Shown piece after piece: positions 36,611 to 49,450 of a DNA stretch of 64,000 bases. The DNA lies in the NCBI GenBank assembly GCA_003508835.1, contig PUFA01000105.1, positions 4,836,001 through 4,900,000 on the forward strand. The letters are read 5' to 3'. Numbering within the stretch: the first letter of the stretch is position 1; each line of letters opens with the position of its first letter. Made by a program: the position numbers and the translations under genes. Under the pieces are notes generated by a model. That model was not told the origin of the DNA, ran no database searches, and saw only the letters and a list, made by a program, of their open reading frames with translations. The DNA comes from Eonycteris spelaea (lineage: Eukaryota; Chordata; Mammalia; Chiroptera; Pteropodidae).

Positions 36611-36989
36611 TCATTTTTATATATTCTATTTATAACTTGTCCTAACTAATTTATTAAATACACAGAATATGTTATTGGATGTATTTTTAGTCTATGAGTC
36701 TCATAATACTCTTACCAACCTTTATAAAATGTCTCCTACTTCACTGTGCCTTACCCACCACACTCCAAAATCACTGATTCTCTTCCAGTTCCTCAAGGTC
36801 AAGAAAGATCTTTTAATACTTAGGAACAGTTACGCATATTGCTCCTATAATGTAGTATATTCTTTCCTCTTTGTTTCTTATCATTAAGGTCACTTCGTCA
36901 AATAGCCCTCTGTAATCGCCTACATACAGTCTCACTTTAAAATCTAATGCAAACTCTCTTTTGTTTGCATAATGACACTTCAATATTTA

Positions 36990-38230
36990 ATCAATATGTA
37001 GGCTTTTCAGATTTCTACTTCTTATGCCAGTTTGGATGATCTCTAGATTAAGATATTTGTCCACTTTATCTAAGCTATTAGTCACTTGTATAAATTTGTT
37101 TATAATATTTCCTTTTCATCCTTTCACTGTTTGGTGACATTTTAGTAAAACCTCTTTCATTTTTAATTTCAGTAGTTTGCATCATTTCTAGCTGCTTTTC
37201 TCTATTTGCTTTTTTGCCTATTTTTGTCTTGTTTTTATTTATTACATTTTTAAATTTAGTTTTTTATGATTTTTCTAAATTTTTAAGGTGGAATCAGATA
37301 CTTTTATATTGTTTTCCTATTATAACATTTAAATACATAACTGTCTCTTAAATATTGCTTTATGTAAATCACAAAATATTAATGTTATGTTTTCCTTATC
37401 ATTCAGTTCAAAATATTAATCTAATTTCATTTGTATTTTTTTCTTTGATTCACTGGTTATTTAAGAGTGTGTTATTTTATAAACTTTGGGTATTTTCTAT
37501 GTACTTTTTTGTTATAGATTTTTAATAGAATCTCTTTTGCTCACAGAATAGTCATTAGAGTTTCATTTATTTTACATTTTATAAAAAAGCATCTGGCCAT
37601 CATGAACAATTCACACGTACAGCTGAAAAGATGGTTTAGCTTGTTTTTGTTGAGTGGTGTTGTGTATAGGTCAATTAGGTTAAATTGATGTCTTTTAGAG
37701 CCCTTTTATTTTCTAAACACTTTGTCATTTTTTACAAAAGAACTGTTAAGATTTCTGAATATGTTTTATATATTTATACTTCTCTTTTAGTTTTAGCTCC
37801 TGTATTTTCAACTTTTTTATTAAAAGCATACACATTTAAAATTGTATATACTTTTTAATAACTTAATTGACTCCTTTATAATGAAATGGCCTTTTACATC
37901 CACTGCAACATTCTTCATTTTGAATTCTATTTTGAATTACATTAATATAGCCTCTCTTGATTTTGCATGACTTGTGTTTGCATGGTGTCACATTCTTAGT
38001 CTTTTAATTTAGCATATTGGCGAATATCACTCTTATACAGTCTTATAATCTCTGCATTCTAATTGGTATGATTCATCTATGTGTATTTAAATTAATAAGT
38101 GGAATGGCTAGGTTTATATTCACCATATTGAATTTTGTTGTCTTTCTTTGAAGAGTATTTACTTTTGTTTTTAGTCTATTTTAAAATTTATGCATCAGTG
38201 TGACCCTTTCATAATTTGTTTATAAGTTGT
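36990..38230 (-). repeat. Old L1 ORF2 relic (antisense)
   Basis: T-rich plus strand that follows the antisense of L1 ORF2 from the reverse transcriptase start back into the endonuclease: 'gattcactggttatttaaga', 'gttgagtggtgttgtgtata', 'cctttataatgaaatggcct' and 'catatagcctct'-like remnants near 37950. No open frame remains. Strongly diverged, so an old L1M subfamily. Confidence 0.7.
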
Positions 38231-38807
38231 TGTTGTTGTTGTTACCAGATGATACTATATTTTACACAATGACTTAAATCTTCCTCTCAAGGCATGTACT
38301 TTTGGAAGTTTCTGCTAAATGCCCCATGTGTTTAATTAAGTCTCTCTACTCTGATGGAAACTTGAATGTTTCCAACCCATAGATCTTTCTGGTAGCTATT
38401 TATTTCTCAGTTTTAACATGAATAGGTGCACCGTGCAAAGTTACCCTGGTTCCAACCTCATGATTCATGTTTTCCTATCATAGCACACCTTTATTCTACA
38501 CATTTCAGCATTCTTTACTATAACTACCTAGCACTGAACGTTATGTTCTTCTTCAGTCTTTCCATTATGTTTTTCTTTTACGTTATTTATCCTTCTGTTC
38601 AACTTGTAATTCTGAAAATCATTCTCTCATTATGTTTCTCAGGAAAATTTTACCAATCTCTCTAGAATCTCCAACTATATTCAAGCATAAAAGAGTGGCT
38701 AAATATTAGATAAACAGTTGAATGAAGGAATGAATCAATTTACGATTTCAAGAGGAAAAATGGGAAACGTAAAGATGAGTAAGGTGAGAACTTTATCTTC
38801 TGAAGAT
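38231..38807. other. Unassigned T-rich sequence
   Basis: Possibly a continuation of the preceding L1, but I cannot follow it. Opens with a short (TTG)n run near 38228-38243. The 79-codon frame at 38426-38665 has no domain. Confidence 0.45.
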
Positions 38808-39207
38808 TAATATGCTAGTTTGCTAGAGCTGCCATAACAAACTGGGTGTCTTCAACAACAGAAAATTTATTTTTCTCACAGTTCTAGGAGCTAAAAGTCT
38901 GAGATCAAGGTGCAGGCAAGATTAGTTCCTTCTAAGAGCTGTGATATAGAATGTTCCACGTCTCTCCCCTTGCATCTTGTAGGTCACTTAGCAATCTTCT
39001 ACATTTCTTAGCTTGTATGAAGCATTGTCAATGCCTTCAACTTCATTATGTTCTTGTATGGTTTTCTGCGTTTAAATTTCCTCTTTTTATAAGGACATCA
39101 GTTATACTGGATTAGTGCTCAATCTAGTGACCTCGTTTTAACTTGATTACCTATGTGTACAGCTTACCTACAATAAATTCACATTTTGAGGTGGGGGCTA
39201 GGGATAT
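38808..39207 (-). mobile_element. MaLR LTR (MLT1/MST-like), antisense
   Basis: Antisense landmarks: 'gctagagctgccataacaaa', 'aaaatttatttttctcacag', 'aaagtctgagatcaaggtgc', 'ataaggacatcagttatact', 'ggattagtgctcaatctagt' and 'gacctcgttttaacttgatt'. Its far end is replaced by an AT microsatellite. Confidence 0.8.
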
Positions 39208-39245
39208 ATATATATATATTTATATATATTTTATATATATATAAA
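39208..39245. repeat. AT-rich microsatellite
   Basis: Interrupted alternating TA run at the broken end of the MaLR LTR. Confidence 0.9.
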
Positions 39246-40433
39246 ATTAATAAATGAGAGTTTATGTAAAGGGTGAATCCAGATGTTTCAGTCCTTAAGA
39301 GGACATCAAAGCAGATATTAATTTACAAATCGAAATACTTATTCTATAGTATAGAAATTTAAAAAAATATGTATCTCAGCACAAACCTGAGAAAAATAAT
39401 AAATTATTATTACAGGAAACATAAGAATAATGAAAGTATACTCTAATCAGGTTTTAGCGTAGTACATTGGTTTTGGGAAGTTCTACAAACTACTTTTTTA
39501 GAGAATACTATAGATTAAAAAAATAACAAGACCCAAATTCTGACTATATAGAGTTTATATTATAGTACTTTATAGCAGTTATAAGCTATTCTTAAATAAT
39601 ATACTAATAAAAATAAGAAAACTAAAAAGCATTCTATAATCATAGAGTCAAATCAAAGTCATTAACTCTCAATCTGAATTTACTGGTGATCTGAAATTTT
39701 TTATGTTTGAAAATATTTACAGAGCATCTTACAATATGCTATCATGCCTTTGTTTTGAGATTGTAGTTTTACTTTTATAATACAAAAACATTATTTTACC
39801 CACTATATTTGAGAACATGATGAATAAAAAAAACTCCGTAAAAAGTGTCACTTGTGAGCATAGGGTTATCCTTAACCACTGAAGATAAGAATAATGTACT
39901 TATGTTACTTTACATTGTTGTTACCTGAATATCTATATTTTATATTAAACTTATTCTGTGTTTGACAATGTTTAGGCATACTACAGAATAACACTATTCT
40001 TCTGCTGAAAAAAATTCTTTCTAATTATTACTCGTACATACTTTAGACAGTGAGGATACTAGACCTCCTTAAATTTATTTTAAATGTTTGTTTAATATAT
40101 GCAATTTCTGTTATTTAAAGAATTTTAAATTGTCTACTTTTTCCATTAAACTTTTGTTACTTTCTTCCTGTTAGGAGAATAATGTGTTTTCAGTATTTAA
40201 TACAAAACACATATACTTTACTTACTACAAAATCCATTTCCTGTCTTGAATTCTAAGATTTTACATTCAACTCTTTTAAACCATTCTGTGCTGTACATTT
40301 AAGTTATGATATTTTTATGCTAGTTTCTAAAACATTTCCTTGGGAATACAGTTTTAGCTTTTTAGAAATATAACCTTAAAAGGAGTTTTTAAAACATAAT
40401 GTTTATGTATTCCATTTTACATTGTGTTCTAAA
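39246..40433. other. Unassigned AT-rich sequence
   Basis: About 1.2 kb without a recognisable gene or repeat. Confidence 0.5.
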
Positions 40434-40514
40434 AACTTTCTTTTAGAGCAGTGTGTACACACACACACACACACACACAACTTTCTTTTAGAGCAGTGTA
40501 TACACACACACACA
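40434..40514. repeat. Tandem duplication containing a (CA)n tract
   Basis: Two head-to-tail units, 40434-40478 and 40479-40514. Each begins 'aactttcttttagagcagtg' and ends in a CA run. The units differ by one base before the CA run and by CA length. Confidence 0.95.
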
Positions 40515-41989
40515 ATGGCCAAATAAGGAAATTAAGTGGAGGCATTGTGGTAAAAATATTTTAGATTGTTAATTATGGCACCAAACTTTGTCATTTACTT
40601 AGGGATTTGGTATTGTTTTTGGCTTAGACTTTGCTGTGGAGTCAGAACTCCCTGGCACTTGGACCATGTTCCTGGCCTTTTTTTCCATACTAAATCTCAC
40701 TCAAAGTTTTAGGTATCAAATTGGAGAATTCTAACACTTTCTAATTATATCTGGTCTAATCCTGTATTCACTGCCTGGAGATAAATACATACAATGGTAT
40801 TGTATACATTGGGATCACTTTGAGACATTCTTGGGATAAGTCCCACTGTTACCTGATCACCCTGAGCCTTAAACTAACCAGCAGACACAAGTAGCACTCT
40901 GTATTTTAGGAAAAATCATTAGTTTAGAGCAATGTCCAAAAAATCTAAATTGGTTTTATTTCTCTTTCCCTTGATCCCTGGTACCTGGTAAAGAGCCTCT
41001 GGTCCTTTTGGGGAAAGTTAGAAAGAAATAAGATTTATAGTATGTGGAAATTTGTAGTGTGATTGAAATTTTTTTTCTTGAGACCATATGACTCTCCTTT
41101 GACAGGTGCTGAAACTGTGAGCTTACTCATATTTGGAAATTGAAGAAGAAACCATTAATTTTCATGGCAACCCAAACTATATCTGCTTGAAAGACCTCTG
41201 GTTTCTGCTATATAAATCAAGTGGTCCTTTAGTGTGGTATTCAATTATTTTAGTTATTGACACTTCAGTATCACTTTATCACTGCCACAAATCTCTGTTG
41301 TTTAAACCTGAGACCTAATTTATGTCTGGAAGTTATTAACTACTATTCAGCTTCCCTCATCAACTTTCTCTATAGTATGGTTCAGGTCATTTAGGGGGAT
41401 ATATTTAAAGATATGAGAGAATCACATGATAAATCCTCACAACATTCCTATCTGTCATTTTATCCATTTCTCTACATTAAAATAGGTAATATTTGAGACC
41501 TCAACTTTATTAGGGAATTCTATCAGAGTCCATTATTTTTATTGAGTCAACTGATAAAGTAAAATTCTAGACAGCTCGCACATTGATTCAGTATTTGTGG
41601 TGGTTGGACTCATGTGATAAAGCTCCACATCTGAAATTATATCCCGCCCCGTTCCTTCATCCTGCTTTCTGAAAACCAGTGAAAATATTAGTATGTACAT
41701 CACAAGGTTATCATAGAACTTAAATGAATTAATATTTGCAAAGCTGTGAGAAAAGTACCTATTGCTATGTAACTGTTTGCTAAACAAAAATTATAGAGTA
41801 TATAAAAGCTCTTGAGCAGTTGACTTTCCTTTTGTTCTTTGTCCTTTTGATCTCACACTTTTCCGAGATGCTTTTCTAACTCTTTTTTTTTTTTTTTCAA
41901 TTAAACACATTCTCAGTCAAGAAGAACAACCCCAAACTCTCCCTGGTGTAAGGATTATAGAAGTGCCATTCCTTTATGTATTTAATATT
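40515..41989. other. Unassigned sequence
   Basis: About 40600-41130 is less AT-rich and may be an old LTR or DNA transposon that I cannot name. A T15 run is at 41883-41897. Frames at 41133-41318 and 41539-41787 carry no motif. Confidence 0.45.
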
Positions 41990-42240
41990 TTCTTATAACT
42001 ACCTACTATGAGCCTGTAAGAGTTATATGAAAATACAACATAATGTCTTTTAGGAACTTATAGGAGAAAAGAAAAAAGGATATAATATAATAAACACTGA
42101 CAAGAAAATATGTGATCAACCAAAAGAAATGATAGTTGTGTCTTTGGAAAAAAAATCAAGAAGAAATTTATACTGATATGGTATTTACCTTACATCTTAA
42201 ATGGTAAAGAAGATATTCAATGACAAGAGTAAGATAATTC
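41990..42240 (+). repeat. Possible ancient LINE relic
   Basis: 'ctacctactatgagcctgta' followed by 'tcttttaggaacttatagg' resembles the same old dispersed repeat class as 36305-36610. Diverged; weak. Confidence 0.3.
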
Positions 42241-42399
42241 AATAGGACTAGTGCATATGTTGAATAGGAATGTCTAGACATTTGAAGAGCTGGAGACAAA
42301 TTGAATATTCTTTGAATATGTAAATACTTCAAATGTGGTGCCTACCATATCCCTCTTTTATTGTATAAAAGAATGTAATTAGTTGTAAGTGTTGGAAAC

Positions 42400-42960
42400 T
42401 AAAGATTTAGTGGACGAAATGGAAAAGGGGCTTATTTTATATCTCACATTATAATACAGGTATGTAGAGGCTGGAATTGGTTGCTGTCAAAAATCCCTTT
42501 AAGAAACCAGTTTACTTATCTCGCCACTCTGCCAGTCTTAGAATATTAGCTTTCTTCTTCATTAGTAAAAGTACTAAAGTTTACTAAATTTATATATTCT
42601 AAATTCAAGTAAAGATAGAAAGAAAAAGAAAAAATCAGTACAGGATACAATTATAACCTTTTATAAAATGTGATTACCAGTGAAATATTCTCTTATTCTT
42701 CCCTCTCTTTGATATAGAGCGATCGGTTTATCTAAACCCCAAGTTACCGTACAATTTCCCCCCCCCCCAAAATGACAGCTGCATTCCACTTACATCTTAT
42801 TAGTTTAAATGGCATGGCCATCTTTAGCTGCAAGGAGCCTGGGTAAATCATTATTCAGCTGGGCACACTGCTGTCCCAACAAAGATAGAAAGAAAATGCA
42901 ATAGACATTGGGTACGAATTGTCATGCCATGCTTCGAATTTTACTAATGAAATCTCTGAG
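42400..42960. other. Repeat-like block, family unknown
   Basis: Contains 'gaaaaggggcttattttata', 'cgccactctgccagtctta' and 'agctgcaaggagcctgggta', which feel like parts of a dispersed mammalian repeat, interrupted by a C11 run at 42758-42768. I cannot assign it. Confidence 0.3.
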
Positions 42961-45900
42961 CTTGCTAAAATACCAAAAGTCTTTTTCTCTCAATAAAATC
43001 ATTTCCTTGTCTTTTAATAAATGTTTTCTTGGTTATCATGGTTTGTTCTCAATTACAGATTACCGCAATTTGCTTAATATGTGAGACCCACCCTGGTCTG
43101 TAATTCGGAAGATTCAAGTTGGATCTCTCATCACAGACAGAAACAATACTGAGAAATTGTCCATCCTTCCACAGTGCATTCTGAATGACAGCTTATAAAT
43201 TTGGGACTATAGTCATTCAATTGAAATTAGGTTATTTACAAATTCTTGACTGTGCCATAAAAGCTTCATTACATATTTATGTATTTTTTGCTAATCATAT
43301 CTATAATCTTTGTAGTTATAATAGTTATTAGCTTCAAACTGTCTCAACAATAAACAAGGCTGAACCTTCACTGATTTGTTGTCTGTGTTCCTCAAAAATT
43401 TATCAATAATAAGGGTAACCATTTAACAAAATGATCCTGAAAATTTTATATCACTCTATTAGGAAAATATTTTCAGCATTAGAAACTCATGAAATACTTG
43501 TAGCATGAATCATATGCCTGTACTACTGTGTTAAAATGATAGGTATCTTATAAAACAAATAAGAATAAAAAATGTTGGAATTTCCATATTAAGCTAATAC
43601 ATCAACACAATTCAACTATAAAGAGTTAATCATTATTAAGAAGAATGCAAGTTTTTAAGTCTTCTTCTAATATTAAATTTTTATTGCATTATTGTCAAAT
43701 ATATAATTATTATTTTCCCCTTCCCATCATCATCTTCAAATATATAAATACATACACATATATATATGTGAAGCAGAACTTTTCATTTGCCTGTTACTCA
43801 TTGTATTTAATTCTCAATGTTCTTAGCATTGTTTCTTGAAATATTCTTTTTAAATTGTGTATGAACAATATTAGTATAATCTATATATCTATGTGGTGAT
43901 TTACAGATAAATTACTATTTTTCAGCAATCTCTGAAGGATGATACTGACAATTATTACTCAATAAATAACAAGTTATTTTTATATAGAGATAATAGATGA
44001 ATGATATAGGTATCAATATTGACATATACGTGTACAACTACATAGGTGAATTAAGTATAGTGTTTTGCTAATAACTTAAATTAGATGGACTTTGCTTTTT
44101 AATTTCTATGTTGAAAAAAATGGACATTCAAGTGAGTTTTTCCTACTTCTAGAGTGGATCGCTTTTTTCACCCTTGAGAGTACACAACCACAATTGGGGA
44201 TGATTCCTGCAGCTGGAGCCATAACTAAAATTTGCTATTATTTATCTTGTGTTCCCTCAGAAGATTCTATTTTCTAACCTACTTGATATATAATCCCAAT
44301 ATCAACAAATTCATAGAAATGATTTGTATATTCACTTAATTTCTCTGCTGACACAGATTCCTCAAAGGTAAATTTGACCAACTCAAACCATTTCTAATTA
44401 TCTTTGATTTGTTTAAATTCATATATTATTTAAACTCAATTAAATTCCACACATTTGATTGTTCTTTGTTGTTTTTTCTTATGATATCCTGATTCTTCTC
44501 AAACAATGATCATTGAAACTTTACGGCCACTACTTTTTTTTCTAACTATAAACAATAAAAAAAAATGTTAAGGCTCAATCTATAGAAATTTAAAACATAG
44601 AGTCTCTCATTTGGAAACCCATTTTAAATGAACCATTTTTTTTTTTAAATAAAAAGTTGTACATTTTTTACATACTCCTCTATTTAGATCCATATTCATG
44701 AATGACATTCTATTAGTCTTTTTTTTTTCCATTATGCCTTGAGACATGGACAAGGCAGAGATAATTAAGAAATAAATGAGTGCACTGAGAAAATTAATTT
44801 CAATAATGTACTAAAGCAGAAACTAGATGCAATGAGTTGGGAATTGGAAAGTGGTTGATGAATAGAAGAAAGAATGTGAAGAATGACATTCTAAGTGATT
44901 TTAAAATGAACTAGGAGAGTCAGTTATTTTCAGAGTGTAGCAGAGAAGAAGAGGTGGTTTTGAATTCTGATAAGCAGGGATAATTGAAGCAGAGATAGGT
45001 TTGGGTAAAGTGTGAGGTCACCAAGTGCTGGGGAGGTGGGAAAAATACGACCATTAAAAGCTGTAGTGAGAGACTAGAATGTCTAATTAGAAACCCTGGA
45101 AATGGAATAATTTAAAGGGTAAACAGTGTGTATAAAGGTTAACTCAGGGAAAGAAAGGCAACGATTGTTCCTGTTAAGTGTGTGTACTAATTGGGAGGCT
45201 ATTATTAATGGAAGGGTGCATAAAAGGAGATATTTTTTCAAAACAGTGGCAGGGATTCTTTATAGAGAAAAACCAATGTATTAGTTTATGTAGTACTTAT
45301 AAAAACACATTGCAGTTGGAAAAACCATTTAGGCTCATTTCTGATATTTTAGTTCACACTATTTACTACTTATCAATATTAATTTTTTTTGAAAAAGGTT
45401 TTATAACTATGTGTAAGTAGAACTCTAACAAATTTATTGGTATAGATAAATGATTGGTATGATTCTTATAGCTAGCTGCCTTCATCTTAATAAAGACATT
45501 TCTTTTGAAAGTGTTAGAAAGTATAATATTTTACCATGATTATACTTTAAGAGTTGTCATTATCTTTTTTTTTTCAAATGGTAAATACAAAAGTGAGGAA
45601 CTGGTCATTATCTAACTAAATAGCAATATAGTCTAAAAAAAATAAGTACATTCAGAGTCATATGAGCTAGGAATTATATATGATAATTTCAGTTGCCTTG
45701 AATATAAAACCAACACTAATATATAAGAAATATATAGAATTTGTGTTGTTGTATGAGTTAATACACATAGACATGTTGTAAATTTTGAGCTAGCAAATTT
45801 TATTATATCTAATATTTAATTAGAAATAAGGATGTAATGTTTCCAATACCCAGTTTAGCATTTTGTTTATCATTACTTTGAAATTATAATTTTAATTATA

Positions 45901-46414
45901 ATACTCAAAAATCCTGAGGTAATGTCTAAGGCATCATATCTCTTCTGACATCCTTTTACTTCTAACAATATGGTCTAAAAACACTCATCTTTAGAGCATT
46001 AATTTTTTACTATTATTAAATGTCTATTTATTGAATGGCTCCTCAGTTCAAAGGTCCTTGCTTGATTATGAACTCACGAAAATGCAGAAGGATTTATTCT
46101 GAAGTTTTAGAAGCATTTAACCAGTCAGGTGTTTGTGATATGATATGTAATGATGAGTTAAGATTGAAGATGATAGCTCCTAGGGAAAATGATTGTAATT
46201 ATGACTCTCTTTTGACTTTCCCCCATTATTAAAATTCACAGCCATGTTGAGGCACTAATCAATAGTATGGAATCTTGAAGGTGAGATAGATATAAAAAAG
46301 GTTGAAAAGTTTGAGAAACACTAAATAAAAGTATTTTTTTTAATTGTCACTTTGTGTATATGTATAAAATAGCAGTAACCATAAATTAAAAGTGGCAAAT
46401 CAGAAAAAGATTGG
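42961..46414. other. Long unassigned AT-rich stretch
   Basis: About 3.5 kb. Nothing coding. Frames at 43645-43839, 44092-44277, 45178-45420 and 46035-46232 have no recognisable domain. A purine-rich patch lies around 44810-45100. Confidence 0.5.
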
Positions 46415-46493
46415 AATGAAATATGTAGGTAAAGAAATACATTATGTATATATATAATATATATTATATATTTCTTTACTTACATATTTCATT
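46415..46493. repeat. AT-rich inverted repeat, 25-bp arms
   Basis: Left arm 46415-46439 and right arm 46469-46493 are reverse complements at 24 of 25 positions, around a 29-nt AT-rich centre that is itself nearly palindromic. The whole unit can fold into a long hairpin or cruciform. Confidence 0.95.
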
Positions 46494-46528
46494 ATATATA
46501 TAAATATATATAAAATAACATATAAAAA

Positions 46529-46557
46529 TATATATATATACACACACACACACACAG
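46529..46557. repeat. (TA)n(CA)n compound microsatellite
   Basis: Alternating TA followed directly by CA units, a common compound microsatellite. Confidence 0.93.
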
Positions 46558-46619
46558 CAATGCAGTGCATCCACTTAAAGCAAGAAGAGAAATTTTAAGT
46601 ACACTTGGTAAATTGACTG

Positions 46620-47031
46620 TTTGATTAATGTAAAATATTCTTCATTATCTTTGGTAATATTCTTTATTGTGAAGTCTACTCTGTTTGATATAAATATTGA
46701 TACTTCAGTTTTCTTTTGGTTAGTATTTACATGTTATACATACACTTTTTCATTGTTTTTCTTTTAGTTTATTTATGACTTAATAGTTTAAAAGTTTTTC
46801 TTGGGGAACCAGATCTTCTTTTTTTAAAATCCAGCTTGACTGTGCCTCTTAATAGTGACATTTAGTCTATTAACCTTTAATTTAGTTATCAATATGATCG
46901 AGATTAAATACACCATATTTTTCTTTATCTTTCTTCTTCTCTTAAACATTTTTGTTTTGTTATATTTTACATCACTAGTGAATAATTATTTAAATGTGTA
47001 ATTATTTTTCAAGCATTTGCTTTCAGTTTTA
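46620..47031 (-). repeat. Old L1M, endonuclease part (antisense), left of Tigger
   Basis: Plus strand is antisense L1 ORF2 near the endonuclease: 'tgaagtctactctgtttgat', 'agtgacatttagtctattaa' and 'cctttaatttagttatcaat'. The same element appears to resume at 47421 after the Tigger insertion. Confidence 0.7.
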
Positions 47032-47420
47032 CAATACTGCTCCTCGAATTATGAGGATTTTTGTCTCAGTAAACTCACCACATAAGTTGAAAATACTGTA
47101 AGTCAAATGAATGTATAGACATAACCTACCGAACATCATAGCTTAACTTAAAATGCTCAGAATAGAATATCGAAAAAATGTTGGCAACACAAAACACCAT
47201 AGAGCGTCAGCTGTTAACCCTCACGACGTTGCCTAACGGGGCTCTGCGGCTCACTGCCGCGCCCACCATTGCGACAGAGTCCAGTACTGCACGTCACTAG
47301 CCTGAGAAGAGACCAAAATTCAAGGTCCCAAGTATGATTTCTACTGAACGCATTTCAACTTCACTACATTGTAAAGCCAACAAATTGTTAGTGGAATCAT
47401 CATAAGTCGGGGACCATCTA
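47032..47420. mobile_element. Tigger-type non-autonomous DNA transposon
   Basis: The left end 'caatactgctcctcgaatta' and right end 'cataagtcggggaccatcta' are degraded inverted copies. Inside: 'acctaccgaacatcatagct', 'ttaaaatgctcagaa', 'ctctgcggctcactgccg' and 'tgatttctactgaacgcatt', the order of a Tigger/MER46-like element. TA precedes the left end; the right TA is changed to TG. It carries most of the local CpGs and has no transposase. Confidence 0.8.
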
Positions 47421-49450
47421 TGAAACTAACATTTCAGAGTCTAACAAAACGTAATGTAATACCCTTGACCTTATTATAGCAGAAAACATTGCTCTCGCAT
47501 TTCCTCGTTTACATCCTCACATATGCTATTACCACCACGTTATCTTGGTAAAATTTTTATTTCAATCACATGATACTTCTACTAGTTTCTTTAAGACAGT
47601 GTATTATCTTTAAAGGTATAGGAAATAAAATTGTTCTATCCTCATTTTCTTCTGATTTTTAACTCACTTCATTTCTTTATATAGAGCCACAATTCCACAT
47701 ATTATATAAAATTTTCTTTCTGTCTAAATGAACCTCGTTTATATTTTTTTCCATTGCAGGTGAAAGATATTTTAGATGAATATATAATCCTGGGTTCACA
47801 ACTTTTAATTCAGTATGTTAAAGAAGTCCTTCCATTGTCCTCTGCCTTCTGAAATTTCATATAAACATTCTGCTGTATTCTTAGATCTGTTTCTCTTTAT
47901 GTAAAGTTTTTTTTTTCTTTTGACTCCTTTAATTTTTTTTTCCTGTTATTTGGCTTTCAGCAGCTTGACAACGGTATATTTTTTAAAAATATTCTTTGCT
48001 TCGGGTTCTCCAAGACTCTTCCATCTTTGTATTGGTGTCTTATATCACATTTAGAAAATTTATGGGCATCAATTCTTCAAAGGGTTATCCTGCATTTTTT
48101 TTATTCCCTATTTAGCACAATACATGTAGTATTGTCCCACAATTCCTGTACTTTTTGCTCTCCTTTGTACACTTTTTTTGTATTTTTGTTTTTTAAGTTT
48201 GTGTAATCATTATTCACCTCCTTGATTATTTTATTTACTCTGAGGATCTTGATGAATTTTTAAACCTGTTGAGAAACCTTTTAAAGTAATTATTTCTATT
48301 TTATAAATATCCTTTATTGTATATTATATATAGCTTCAAATTTGTATTTACAATTTGTTATATTTTCAAATGTTTCCCCGAAATGTTCCATCTGTCCACA
48401 CTTATTCCCAACTTTTTCATGAGATCTGTTAACTTCTCATTCATAACTATATGTTAGAATGTCTTTTTGATATATCTACCCCCTGGATCATCTCTGCTGC
48501 TACTTTGTGATTTATGGTGGATATGAAGTACCAAAAGTTTTTTTTTCTCTCTGTCCTCATGCATTCGTCCCTTTCCCAGCAGCACATTTATTTCTTATAT
48601 TTCCATTTTTTTTTAATTCACCTATTTAGCTCAGTCTTAGGAAAGCCCTGTGTGCCTGGCATTGTGGTGAGGCTTTGTCAATGCTCCTAACATCCTCCAG
48701 AATCCTGTGACATTAAATTTGCCTCATTTCTATGGAGATCTTTTTGCGATGAGTGTTCTGCTCTTCCCCTAGTGATACAGACCTCTGGTCTATGTTTTGA
48801 TTGGTTTCTCTACTTCTCTCACTGGCTCAAGTGAATTTTTCTTCTAATCGCCCCAGTGAATTTTTGCCCTGTGATATGCTTTGTTGTTCTTCACACAGTG
48901 CCAAGTGCTTCACTTGCCTGCTATTTGCTAAAAGACTATTATGGGGCAGGGGTCATTCCTATCCCTCTTCCAGGGGCAGACGGATTTTGCTTTACCCCTT
49001 CCTCAACAGCGGTGAATGTTTGTCAGGGATCTCGAATAGGAACCTGAGGGGAAGACAGGGTTTCATTTCAGTGTACCACTAAGGGATGGCTCTCTTAGTT
49101 AAGGATGCCTTTTCCTTAACCTGATTTTTTTGAGTTCATGTTCAAGGTCTGATGAGTGAGTGTGGATTCTACGTGTGACTCCTGGCTACTCTATACAGTC
49201 ATGTTAGCCCACACTCAGTCTTCAAGAACATGTAAAACTTCAAATATTTTCTCCATTGCGCTCATGGCAGATTTTGGTACCTCTCTGAAGAAGGTGAAAC
49301 ATTCCGTTTGTCTCCCATCTCCTTGGAGATACTTGTTATATGTTGGAATTTAGTTCCAATGGTTTCCTGGAAATAACCCTTCCTTACCTGCAGCTGGCCA
49401 GTTTCCAATGACCCTCTTAGTTGGAATATACCACAGTGAGCATTATTCTA
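47421..49450 (-). repeat. Old L1M (antisense), right of Tigger
   Basis: T-rich plus strand continuing the L1 in antisense: 'tccttccattgtcctctgcc', 'tctgaaatttcatataaaca', 'agatctgtttctctttatgt', 'gcttcgggttctccaagact' and 'ggcatcaattcttcaaaggg'. To about 48500 the match is fair; from there to 49450 it is inferred from composition only. Frames at 48801-49082 and 49156-49353 are chance frames. Confidence 0.6.
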
